Shown: positions 1 through 9,999 of the stretch, one piece after another
Layout: each line of letters opens with the position of its first letter
Numbering within the stretch: the stretch's first letter is position 1
DNA from: Escallonia rubra
Lineage: Eukaryota > Streptophyta > Magnoliopsida > Escalloniales > Escalloniaceae
DNA length: 64,000 nucleotides
Direction: 5' to 3'
Assembly: GCA_033065855.1 (NCBI GenBank)
Contig: JAVXUO010001709.1
Coordinates: forward strand, 248,001 to 312,000
Notes under the pieces: model-generated
Seen by the model: the letters and a program-made list of their open reading frames with translations, nothing else
Told to the model about the DNA's origin: nothing
The model's database searches: none
Program-made: the position numbers and the translations under genes

Positions 1-680
1 TTTACTATTTCCACAACGTCTCTGCGTTTATGTTCAGCTCCACCATTTTGTTCAGATGTGCCAGGATAAGAAGTTTGAGCAATTCTTCCCTCTTGAGAAG
101 TAAAGTAAAAAAAGATGTAGAGGCATCTGCTTCATTATCTGGAAAAAAAAAATGTTATGGTATGAGAGGACTGAGTGCGAAACATTTTGACAAAAGTAGA
201 ATAAAAAGTCAAAAGTAATAATTTTTCAAAAGATAGATCCATGTAAATCGAGAGTGGTCATCAATGAAAGGCACATAATAATGAGATTCACCCTTAATAA
301 GAACTAGATAGGAACCCTATACATCATAAAGATATAAATGAAATATGTGACTAGCCCTCGAATCATAATTATTAAATTAAAGGCAACTCCGACTGCTTAC
401 TAAATTGGAAAGGTAAATTAAACAAGGAAAATCAGACTTAAAAATAGACTCAAACTGTCCACTGAAAATAAAAGGACGAAGCTTAGATAAGGAGGAATGA
501 CCTAAGCGAGGATGCCAAAGTTAAGGTGTAAGCAGCAGGAATGGAAGTGGATAGTGATGGAGATGATCACAGCACAAAGAGACGATCCACTTTAGGCTCT
601 GTCCTAACTACTTTCCCAGGCCTGGCGTCTTGTACAGTACAACCAGAAGAGTTAAGGTGACAGGTGTAGCAAAGATGAAT
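1..680 (-). mobile_element. Copia (Ty1) retrotransposon pol fragment, broken
   Basis: Minus-strand translation in shifting frames gives a Copia polyprotein piece in the correct order. Near 600-650 there is a segment reading CTVQDARPGK, typical of the region before the GAG-pre-integrase domain. Near 490-520 is WHPRLGHSSLSKLR, the zinc-finger-like GAG-pre-integrase motif. Near 230-290 is FIDDHSRFTWIYLL, the start of the integrase core, and near 20-70 is SYPGTSEQNGGAEHKRR, the end of the core. Stops and frame changes between these blocks show that it is dead. Reverse transcriptase would lie left of the window. On the right the fragment stops at about 680, where a CACTA-like end begins, so it was probably cut by that insertion. 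Assignment to Copia is seen from the motifs; the family is not determined. Confidence 0.85.
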
Positions 681-682
681 AA

Positions 683-2330
683 CACCACAAGAAATTAGGT
701 TTTTAGTGACGCAACACTTAAAAGGAAATTTATGTAAGTTAAAAGTTTTAGTGACGAAAAAATTATGTCACACGCTCCGTAGCATCAAGTGGTATCACTA
801 AAAAGTTAATGACATAATTTAGTGAGACGTCCTACAACGAGCGAAGGAATGGAGAACTTTAGTGACGGAAATTTTCCTACCAAAAAGTACTTTATAAAAA
901 ACAAATCATGATTTTCTTTTCAATTTTTTGTACAAAATAATTTGTGACGGATAAACATTCTATCACATTTGCAACAAATTTGGCCGTCATTATTGGTTTC
1001 CAAATTTTCTCAAGGCTTATGCCTATAGTGATAAATCATAATCGTCTCCAAAATCTAAAAACAAAGCAAGAATAGTTTTGTAGCACATCAAACTCCACAA
1101 AATCCTTTAACACGTCAAACTCCACAAAATCCTTTAACACGTCAAACTCCACAAAATATATCAACACATCAAACTCCATAAATCTTCGCACCACAAATAC
1201 TAAGTCAAACACAATTTCTAAAGTATCATAAACATAACGACCATCTTTCAACATGAAAGTAAGAAAATGTTTAAAAATATCAAAGAGAGCGTATAGGCTG
1301 GTGACTCAATTCCCATCCTCATCCTTATCAAGGTCATACTCCTCGTTGGTATCCACGACATCATTAACATCATCGTTCCCAGTATTTTTGGATGGCTGCA
1401 CAATTGCATGAAATATACATTTAACTAACACATTCTAAGATTCGTATCATAGATGACATGGTGAAGAATCATAGGTTCTATATGCCCAAACATACACGAG
1501 TTAGACTACACTTAATTCAGTGTTTTTGCGAGCTCATTATTTCCATTACCCCGGTGATTGAACCCACCCAAAAATCCCCTCCACTCATGTACATGAATAT
1601 GTACCTCTGCCTAATGTCCCTCTGCCTGACATGCCTCTACTTCCTTATGTTTTTGCATAACCTTTTCAAACAATCTACGCAGTCGTGGCTTCCAATGCTG
1701 GGGGATTTCCTCAGTCATATTCTGAGTGGCAGTGTTACGTATAGATGAATCTCCTGCACTGCTCAACCTTGACTGTAGTGGTGGTCCACGAGTTCCAAGG
1801 CCAACTGCACTTCCCTTCTTGTTCAGGACCTTCGGTATGGTGAGCAATAGCTCTTAAAATCATCCTTAGGGTTCATTGCCTGGGCACTTTCCACCTGAGA
1901 CTTAAAGGCATCTCACAGACAAGGGCAATACATGTATTGATACAATTATACAGTTAAAAAGACCACTTTGCGTGCTAGAAAGGCAAGGGGCAGAAATTAT
2001 CCAAATATTTCTTAATATATTTATATCTATGCAACATAATGTTTTTCTAATATTCACTTTAAGCATTAGAACAAACTGAGAGACCTTTGGCGACCAAAAA
2101 TAGAGCTAATGTGACTCAAAAGCAAACAAACATTGATCCCCCATTTTCAATCCAACAAAATGCTCCGGTATCATCAACCATAAGTAGTAGAGTAAAAATG
2201 TTATCATAAGCTTCTAACTAGAAAGAAAGCTAGGATAATGATCCCAAACTCGGAATTGAAGATACAACTGAAAATCTGAAGATGAGGTATGGGATAGTGC
2301 AACCTCTTTTCCAAGCATAACAGGTATATA
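683..2330. mobile_element. CACTA-like element, left end and possible body
   Basis: The sequence starting at 683 reads CACCACAAGAAATTAG and is followed by repeated TTTAGTGACG-type words (about 707, 750 and 862). A CAC(T/C)ACAAGAAA terminus followed by short subterminal repeats is typical of plant CACTA transposons. It begins exactly where the Copia fragment stops. A minus-strand open stretch at 1611-1847 contains LNKKGSAVGLGTRGPP, which loosely resembles the second (TNPA-like) gene of such elements, but this is weak. I found no matching right terminus, so the right limit is a guess. Confidence 0.45.
1084..1190. repeat. 27-bp tandem repeat, about 3.6 copies
   Basis: Units start at 1084, 1111, 1138 and 1165 and share the core TCAAACTCCACAAAAT. 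The 27-bp period is a multiple of three, so the minus strand stays open as a nine-residue repeat (FVEFDVLKD), but no gene context supports coding. Confidence 0.85.
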
Positions 2331-2369
2331 TACAGCCTTCCTCAAACATGTTAAATTCATAGTAAGCTA

Positions 2370-2660
2370 CTCCCTCCGTCCCTTAAAGAGTGATCCATTT
2401 CATTTTGCACTTATATTAAGATTTTAGGTTATATATTGTGTGTCTTTCCCATTTTACCCTTTAGAGAGAGGGGGGAAGAGAGTGGGCCATGAGAGAGAAA
2501 ATTGGTTGGTAGAGTGTTAAATGTGAAGAGAGAAATAGAATAAAAAAGTGTAAAGCGGTGGGCCAAGAGAGAGAAAATGAGTTGGTAGAGAATTAAATGT
2601 GGTGAGAAAAATAGAATAAAAAAAGTATAAAAAGTATAGAAAAATAGAGTGAGCTGGGCA
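2370..2660. mobile_element. Stowaway-like MITE remnant
   Basis: It starts with CTCCCTCCGTCCC, the typical terminal repeat of Stowaway (Tc1/Mariner) MITEs in plants, next to a TA. It is followed by AT- and GA-rich DNA with an internal partial duplication (AGAGAGAAAAT...GTTGGTAGAG at about 2491 and 2570). The opposite end is not visible, so this is a truncated copy. Confidence 0.4.
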
Positions 2661-5101
2661 TGGTTTGATCTTTAAGCCCATCCACCTTGCCCAAGTTAAT
2701 TACAGCCCTAATTCCTTCTATCTACTTCACTATTATCTGCATTATACTAACTTAGGACATGATCGTACACCATTCCGATAAGCTCCCCACTACTAGAGAT
2801 TTTAGCTTGAATGGTTCAAAGCAAACTGAATCATGAATTTGAATCGTATAGTTCTACATATAATGGTTATGTAATTTAGGACGATTGAGGGAAGCCAAAG
2901 AATTACCAAGTGATCTACGTGAATTAGATACAGATGGGGTGGCCTCGCCTTTCCTTTATAAGGAAAATCTTGTTTGATCCTGGCAATGGAAAAGGCTAAA
3001 CCTCTATCCTAACCATTATCAGAGCCTACCATGAACCATACTTTCTAGACCGTTAAATCTCCGACAAAAGCAAGCGTACAATTTTCCTACTCTATGTAAA
3101 GCCTACATCTCCTCCCCAATCTTTTTCCCCTTCCTACCCTCAACAACTAGGTAAGCCATCATAGAACAAGGTTGGGTCTTCTATTGATTGGTGCATTTAT
3201 TCCACCCCATTGTAGTTTCAATCCTAAGAAGAGCGTGTTATGACTACAAAAATAGAGAACACAGAAAGAGAAAATACTCACCTAGATCGACCAAGAGCTA
3301 TGAAATGGAAGAAATTAGGAGTGGCGGAAGGGACGATAGTAGGGGGACAGTGGCTACAACAAGGAGTGGTGGTAGCAATGGGGACGACAACAGAAACGAC
3401 CGCAGCAATGGCAGCAGAAAGCGTTGTGACCTTGATAAAGGCGGTAGGGAGAGTCGTGAACCCAGGTGGAGGTGGCACTGGGCATACTGGGCAATTGAAT
3501 ACAGGGTGGAGGAGAACGACAGTGAGAGATCAGAGAGAGAAAAGACAAAAATGGAATATTAAATTAGAGTTATGTGCTTATTTAGGGCGCAACTTTGGCT
3601 AGGAACTCGTGTCAGCCCGTAGAAATATGGGTGTGGGCTTAGTATTATAGTGACTGTGGTGGACACAGCCACAAAATTTTAAGCCTGTAAAATATATGGG
3701 CTGGACATGGACAAAAGTTTTTCGAAGTCCCCCCAGCTCGTGACAAACCCACCCCGTCGAACTTTTGTATTATATATGAATCACATATATAAGTTTTATG
3801 TGTACAAGATGTGTGATTTTTTTTTTCTTTAGTCTATAAAATTCTCTAACCATATGTGTTTAGAGACCTTTGATAACTTATCTGTTTTCTTCCTTGTTTC
3901 TTATTATTTCGACACCCTTGTATTTATCTTTATCTTTATCTTTTATCTATCCTGAAACTTTTCCATACTTAGAACTAAATCCATTTTAAAACTTCACTAT
4001 TCTCTTCTTTAGTATCATGACTAATTAGTATACCTCGATGGTAAATGATATGTTTAAAAACTAAATAAATAAAAACTCATGACTAATTAGTAGCCTTAAA
4101 TGATATGTAATTGATTTGAACTAAAATTAAGTAAAAAAAAGATAATATGAAATCATGGACAACCCATGGGCAGCCCATGTCCAACTCATGTCCACCAAAA
4201 CTTTTATGGGCTAGGCATGGGCCGATATTATTTAGCCCGTAGATGGGCTGGGCTGGGCTAGGCACCTGCACGAGTTTTTTAGAGTGGGATGGGCATAGTC
4301 TGACGCTTGGGTCCATCCAGCCTATCCAAGTTGCAACCCTATGCGTATGTTATACCTTTTAAACTCAAAAAAACTTCTTCAAAATATAATTAGCGAGGAT
4401 TTTGTGATTCTTATCTTGTCTGTTTTAAGATTTTTATGTGCAACCCAATTTTCTTTGTCCTCAAAAGCGTCATCAGTGAGATAGAAAGCCTTGATACTGT
4501 GATTGCCATAGCTCCAAAGACGCGTCCCTAAAAAAAGTGACGCATCTCTTGTGCCCGATGAAGATAGTTAGCATCATAAAAAATAAGTTGAATATGACGT
4601 AAAATTCCAGTGCTATCTTTTGGGGCAGCCATGGAAAGGAAAAAGAAGACTGGGGGGTGGGGTGTAACTGGGTCGGGTTGAATCAGAACGGAGTTAAAGT
4701 GGGCGCTGAGCGTGTGAGGCTAAAAATTTTACGATAAAGGACCTAACGACTTGACTTCTGATTCCTAGCCTATATGTGGTGGTTACAAGACTTGGAACTG
4801 AGCAAAATACGAGCAAACGAGGAATAGGGACTTTGCGTCCGACGGGATATGACGGCAACATTGGTGTCGTTGGGAAGAGGGAGGTGCGATAAAGAGATAC
4901 CAAAAAGGAGCTCTTGATATACCAAGTCGAAACAGAAAGTATTTATATTTTTGTGTGTAGGAAGAATACATGGGAGACCTGTATATATAGACATTACAGT
5001 TGACTTAATAATAAATAGAATGAGTAGTTACGAATTGGCATAATATAAGATTGGCATAATAAAAATTGTAAGGAGATTTCGTAGTTTACGTAGAGAAACC
5101 G
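2661..5101. other. Intergenic, no gene seen
   Basis: Mostly AT-rich spacer. At 3600-3780 and 4150-4340 there are scattered GGGCTGGGC/GCCCGT-rich patches resembling the subterminal DNA of plant hAT-type elements, but paired ends could not be matched. Open stretches at 3188-3602 overlap on several frames, are low complexity and resemble no known protein. Confidence 0.5.
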
Positions 5102-8031
5102 TTAGGCAAGAGCAGTATTCTTCAAAGGATTAATGTGTGTAACGGGATAACACAGCAGTGGGTGAGCCATGGCGGCAGAGACGGCCGGCCCTTCTTCCAT
5201 ATTAACTTTAACCCCGCCTTTGGCTTTCCAGTCAAAGCACTGCACCAAAGAGCCAATGATCACATGCATCAGCGTCAGTCCAAGTGTTGCACCTGGGCAT
5301 GCCCTCCTTCCACTGCCAAATGCCACAAACACAAGACCATGCTTCTCTCTGGCGCTTGCCAGAAACCTCTCTGGCTTGAACTCCGATGGTTCCTCCCACG
5401 AGTCTGGATCTCTCATGACGGCATAAGCGTTGACCATCGTTCTCGAGTTTGCTAACACGTCGTAACCGCTGACCTTGCAGTCTTCCTTATTTTTGCGCAG
5501 TATCATCGGCGATGGAGGGTGTAATCTTAGGCTTTCTTTGACAACTGCATGCAGGTAATGGAGATTTGGGACGTCGGACTCTTCGATAAGCCTTTGACAT
5601 CCAACAACGGCATTGATTTCTTCTCTGAGCTTGTTGAATATATCTGGATGGTTGATGATCTCTGCTAGTGTCCATTGCAATGCCACACCGGTTGTTTCAG
5701 TGCCCGCTATGAAGATATCCTGCCGGAATGCAATTGGAGGCACTTTAACCACACAAATGTTTCTAACAAAAGTGGTTGTTATGCGACTAGTATTTGTTGC
5801 AGGAAACTCATAACACGAAGTTTATATTCTTAAGATGGGTGAGGATCTTCAGCTTCTCCTTTTTCACCCCAATCTCTTTTGCAATTTAAAAGCCAAATCC
5901 ATGTCTCTGTCGCATTTTTAGCAACAAAAAAGCCTCAAAACAGCTAGAGGGTCAATAGTAAATATCAATTATGATCTGTCAAGCAAATCTATCAAGCAAG
6001 GAGGAGGGGTAATATTTAGGTAGAAAATTCTCATCACGTCATCTTTAGGATCTATTAATTGTGGAAATATTGTCACTACTATGTGGATTGTAGAAATATA
6101 GTTACAACATTTCATCTAATGACAATAAATCGTTGTTAAATGTAATTAGTGACTTTTATTAAATTATGACACTAAGAATTATTGTTAATCAAATGTACTA
6201 ACTATATTTAATACCAATTAATTATCATTATACGAAAATTATAATTAACTTTGTATAACTTGAATAGCAACCGAACCTTAAGAAAAATGTAATTGCGAAT
6301 AAGTCCATGCACCTGAGGCATAAAGGGATGTCTTTATAATAGAAACTCTTATAAGAAGTTAAAGTGATTGACTAACTGATGCACGTCTCCCAACTTGAAT
6401 ATTAGTGGGGACCAAAAACGACCTTGAATTCTAGTGATTTCAGTGGCCATTACTAAGTCTGATTGTTATGAATGACCATGAAAGGGAACACAAGGTCTAG
6501 AATTCCACATAGTATGTGTGGACGCCATTGAAAGAAACTTTTAGTGTGCTTGTATTCGTTGGGCACGAGAGTCCTATGGATAGCCATGGTTCATAAAGAC
6601 TTCCAAGAAGTACGAAACCAATAGTATTATGTAGTCAAGTTTGTGTTCACAAATTCTTTAGCCCAACAAACTTATTGAGGAAATGGCGTATTTCCATCTC
6701 CTAAATTACTTATCTCGACCTTTCCATAAGTTCTTGATGGCAAAAAACCAGTGAACCTCTTATTTCTCTATTTAGGAAGTTTATCATCCGCCGTTTGACC
6801 ATGTTGCAGGTTAGTTATGATCCCTTCCTCTGCAACCAAAGGAGGTCGGCCACTAAAAACTCTCGTTTGTCATGACTTGCCTGCACTCGTTGCAACTGAA
6901 TGCTATCAATTCAATTTTTTGTGACAAAAGAAAGTTTTTCGTGGTCAACTTCACCTCTACATAAAGGATCTAATCTGGTCAATTCTCCCTACAGAGTAGT
7001 GGTGGGCAAAAAGGGTTAGAGAGGGATTTCGCAAAGGATCCTGATACCTATCGCTAATAAGGTGACAAATGGAGAGGAAGTAACCAGCAAAAGGTGACAA
7101 ATGGAGAGGAACTAACCAGCAAAAGAGCCTTGATGTTACTTCTAGTAAGCTTCACCTCAGCGGTGTCATCCTCGCTAATCTCCAGCAAAATATCCATCAT
7201 ATCCTTCCTCCCCTTCACACCTCCATGTCTATTCTCCTCATGTTCAATCAAGATCCTCTCTACCAGCTCGTCATACTCCAACATCGCGGCTTTCATCTGC
7301 CTCCCATACCCAAACAAATCAAACTTCTTCAGAGGACCCCAAACTTCCCCCAAGCTCAGCTTCGCCGCGGCTTTCACAATATCATCCGTGAACTTTTTGA
7401 TCTTCTTGCTGTCGTCCGAGCTCCCAGAAAAACTCGTGCTCATCGTCATCCTGCATATCACGTTGTTCGTCGTGCTCATCAACGCCGCGCTCATGTCGCA
7501 CGCCTCATTCCCCTCCGAGCGCTTCAAAACAACTTCCAGCAGCTTCATGATCTCTTCCGTACGTATATCAGCGAATCGGTTCAGCTGTGGAGCCGAAAGT
7601 AGCTGCGTCATGCATATTCTTTTTATGAAACGCCAGTACGCTCCATAATCGGCTCCAAAGAAATTGGAGTTGGGGTATATTGAGTAATCCTCTGCGCCGA
7701 ATTCTGGCCTGTATGAAAAATTAAGGTCATGGGTTTTCAGGACTTCTAGCGCAACAGCGGCGTTTGACACGACCAAGGAAGTTGACGAGCCAACTGAAAT
7801 TTTCATGAGCGGGCCGTAACGGGAAGCTAGGGTTTGGAAGCATTTGGGCAGGACGGAGCTCAGTAAATGGAGGTGGCCAATGATAGGTAAGGCTGGTGGG
7901 CTTGGAGGGTGTTGGACAGTTCTAGTGTTTGGTTTTTGGTGTTTCTTGATGAGGAAACGAACTAGGAGAGTCGAAAGCAACCATATGAAAAAGAGAAAGA
8001 GGTTGAAATGAGTGTCTATGGCGGTGGCCAT
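5102..8031 (-). CDS. Cytochrome P450, CYP71 clan (CYP93/CYP712/CYP705-like), copy A
   Basis: Two exons: 8031-7117 (305 codons) and 5719-5102 (205 codons plus stop), joined in phase 0 across a 1397-bp GT-AG intron, giving 510 residues. ATG at 8031 is preferred because the paralog B also begins MAT. Seen in the protein: an N-terminal membrane anchor (about 9-29), proline hinge PPSPPALP (42-49), I-helix AGTETT (310-315), K-helix ESLR (367-370), PERF (421-424) and haem-binding FGSGRRACPG (439-448) with Cys446 as the expected iron ligand. From family knowledge it is an ER-anchored, NADPH-P450-reductase-dependent monooxygenase, probably of specialised metabolism (this group includes flavonoid/pterocarpan and triterpenoid/strigolactone-type oxidases). 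The substrate cannot be told. Oddities: about 13 residues are missing between PERF and the haem motif compared with copy B, the usual Pro before FGxG is Ala, and the first splice donor lies in a 32-bp tandem duplication. The frame is open throughout, so it may be functional. Confidence 0.9.
6085..6240. mobile_element. AGTGAC-type MITE in P450 A intron
   Basis: Imperfect inverted repeat with words such as ATTGTCACTA, GTAATTAGTGACTTTTATT and TATGACACTAAGAATT. It belongs to a family repeated at about 8570-8905, 17580-17745, 20600-20760, 22195-22310, 43880-44040, 45610-45705 and 47100-47235. Ends are not sharp. Confidence 0.55.
7061..7124. repeat. 32-bp tandem duplication over P450 A splice donor
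   Basis: 7061-7092 and 7093-7124 are identical except for one base (G at 7080, C at 7112). On the minus strand, both copies contain TTTTGCTGGTTA. The upstream copy supplies the inferred donor at 7116 (GTTAGT) and the downstream copy supplies a second GT (GTTACT). Confidence 0.95.
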
Positions 8032-8569
8032 GGCTGGTTGCACAAACAAACTACAACTTTAACTAATATACGCATATGCACATAAACACTCACACCCACC
8101 CTGCACACACAGAGAGAGGAACAGCATGGACTATTCTACTCTTGCTGTGAATTTGACAAATTTGTCAATAGTAAACTCTATCGACAGAAACAGTTGGATT
8201 TAATAAAAGATACCCAATGACATGCTAATCTACCATAGATTTTTTTTTTTTCTTCTGAAGACTGACCGGTCTATTCCATCATTCAAGTCATGGAGAAAAG
8301 TCAGAAATGGATGCGGGCATGTCATCCTCAGATAAGGTCCAATTAATTTTTTTTGTCTTTTTAAATTACCAGAATCTATGTGTATCTTGATTTGCCTCCA
8401 GGGCCTCGAACTTCAATTATTGGATCCTTGTTCCAATGTTCCCTCAGCAAAATAGTCAAACACTACGAGCAATTGGCCTGGACAATTCCGTCTCCGCTGC
8501 TAAACGTCCGTTATCTATAATTCCATCACCCAAAATTTGGCGACAGAATTTAGAAATTCATCATAAAAA

Positions 8570-8905
8570 AGAATTGACTTTTACCGACGGGCCGATAAAT
8601 TAAATTAGCAATGGAATTTTCATCGATAAAGGATTTATGTATTCTAGTTTATTTTCTTCTTTTGAAAATTATTAATTTCGTAAAATATTTAGCGATGGAA
8701 AAGTCTGCTGCTAAAGGTATTACCGACGAACTTTTGGCGATAGAATATCTGTCGCTAAAAATTCCTCGAGAAAAATAAAGGACTTTTTATTCCGTCGCTA
8801 AAAGTCCGTAGGTAATTCCTTTAGCGACGGACTTTTCCGTCGCTAAAGTTTTTATGTACACTTTAATTAAAGACTTTTAGCGACGGAATAAAATCCGTCA
8901 CTAAA
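8570..8905. repeat. Inverted-repeat block rich in TTAGCGACGGA
   Basis: Several facing copies of TTTAGCGACGGA and TCCGTCGCTAAA, for example around 8778-8800, 8820-8850 and 8875-8905, form an imperfect foldback just upstream of P450 A. It looks like a non-autonomous DNA element whose subterminal repeats resemble CACTA elements. No coding capacity. Confidence 0.6.
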
Positions 8906-9091
8906 AATCAAAATAATTTTTCATTTTTATTATTTTTTAATACGCAAACCTGTAATTCAAAATTTTATCCAACAATCAATTGTCAATCCAAATTAGGGTT
9001 AAATAATTGCTTATCCATCAGCAAGTATTTAACCCAAAAACAAACACAGTACATACATATAAATTTACAAATTCTATACTAATCGAAAAAT

Positions 9092-9985
9092 AGGGTTAAT
9101 TACAAAACTGTCCCCTGAGGTTTACACGTTTTTGCACTTTGCCCCCTGTGTTTACAACTTTTACAATACTGTCCCCCGAGGTTGACAAAACCATTGCAAA
9201 CAGCTCCAAAATTGGACGTCCTTGAAGTCCGCATGTGCACAGCACATGCCGTTTTGGCATGGGCAAATCGGTCAATTCCCCTTCCCCATCTTCCCCACTG
9301 TGACACTGCAGTGTGGCGCCGTGGTGGTCCACGTCTGGTGCGACCGGAATTATGGCTGGCTGATGATAAGTCCCATGCGGTGGTGGTAGCGACGCGTTGG
9401 CTGTGTTGCGGCGGTTGTGGAGTCTTGGTGAAGGGGCAGCTGTAGTTGCTCGCCGGTGATGGGGCTGCCGTGATCTGGAAGAGGCGTTGACCAGCGATGA
9501 GGCTGCCAACCAGAGTTTCTCACCAGAGACTGAATGGTGGCCGGCGACAGCGATCGCACGGTGACTTGGCGGTGGGAGCGGCATCTCGGCTACAGTACGG
9601 TGGTCACGGGGATGTTGTGTTGTGGTGTACGATGTAGGCGGCGCCGGAGTTCATTGCCGGTGAGGAACGTGGCCAGCAATGGGGCGCCGGAGATGGGAGC
9701 GGCGCTGCCCGATTAGGGCCTGCTGCCTGCGGAGAGGAAGAGAGAGGAGAGAGATAGGAGGGTAATGGGGTTTAGGGTTTTCAGAGGGCTTTGGTAAGGG
9801 AAATTACCGATTTGCCCATGCCAAAACGGCATGTGCTGTGCACATGCGGACTTAACGCCCAAAATTTTTGGAGCTGTTTGCAATGGTTTTGTCAACCTCG
9901 GGGGACAGTATTGCAAAAGTTGTAAACACAGGGGACAAAGTGCAAAAACGTGTAAACCTCAGGGGATAGTTTTGTAATCAACCCT
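9092..9985. mobile_element. Mutator-like or foldback element with ~190-bp terminal inverted repeats
   Basis: Left arm 9092-9283 and right arm about 9798-9985 are inverted copies, by eye over 90% identical. Both begin TAGGGTTRATTACAAAACT, followed by motifs such as TTTACACGTTTTTGCAC and GCATGTGCACAGCACATGCC. The ~510-bp interior is much more GC-rich than the surroundings and carries no recognisable protein. Long TIRs plus a foreign-looking interior fit a non-autonomous MULE. Flanks are A-rich (CGAAAAAT on the left, AAAAAATA on the right), so a target-site duplication cannot be fixed. Confidence 0.8.
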
Positions 9986-9999
9986 AAAAAATAATATGT

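Noticed and set aside
3188..3602. Two overlapping plus-strand frames of 124 and 120 codons
   Set aside because: Both frames and the opposite strand are open in the same low-complexity GGNGNN stretch; no domain, intron or promoter support.
7094..7648. 184-codon plus-strand frame opposite P450 A exon 1
   Set aside because: Antisense shadow of a clear P450 exon.
9096..9584. 162-codon open frame on the minus strand
   Set aside because: It lies inside the long-TIR element and runs into its inverted arm; composition-driven and without homology that I recognise.
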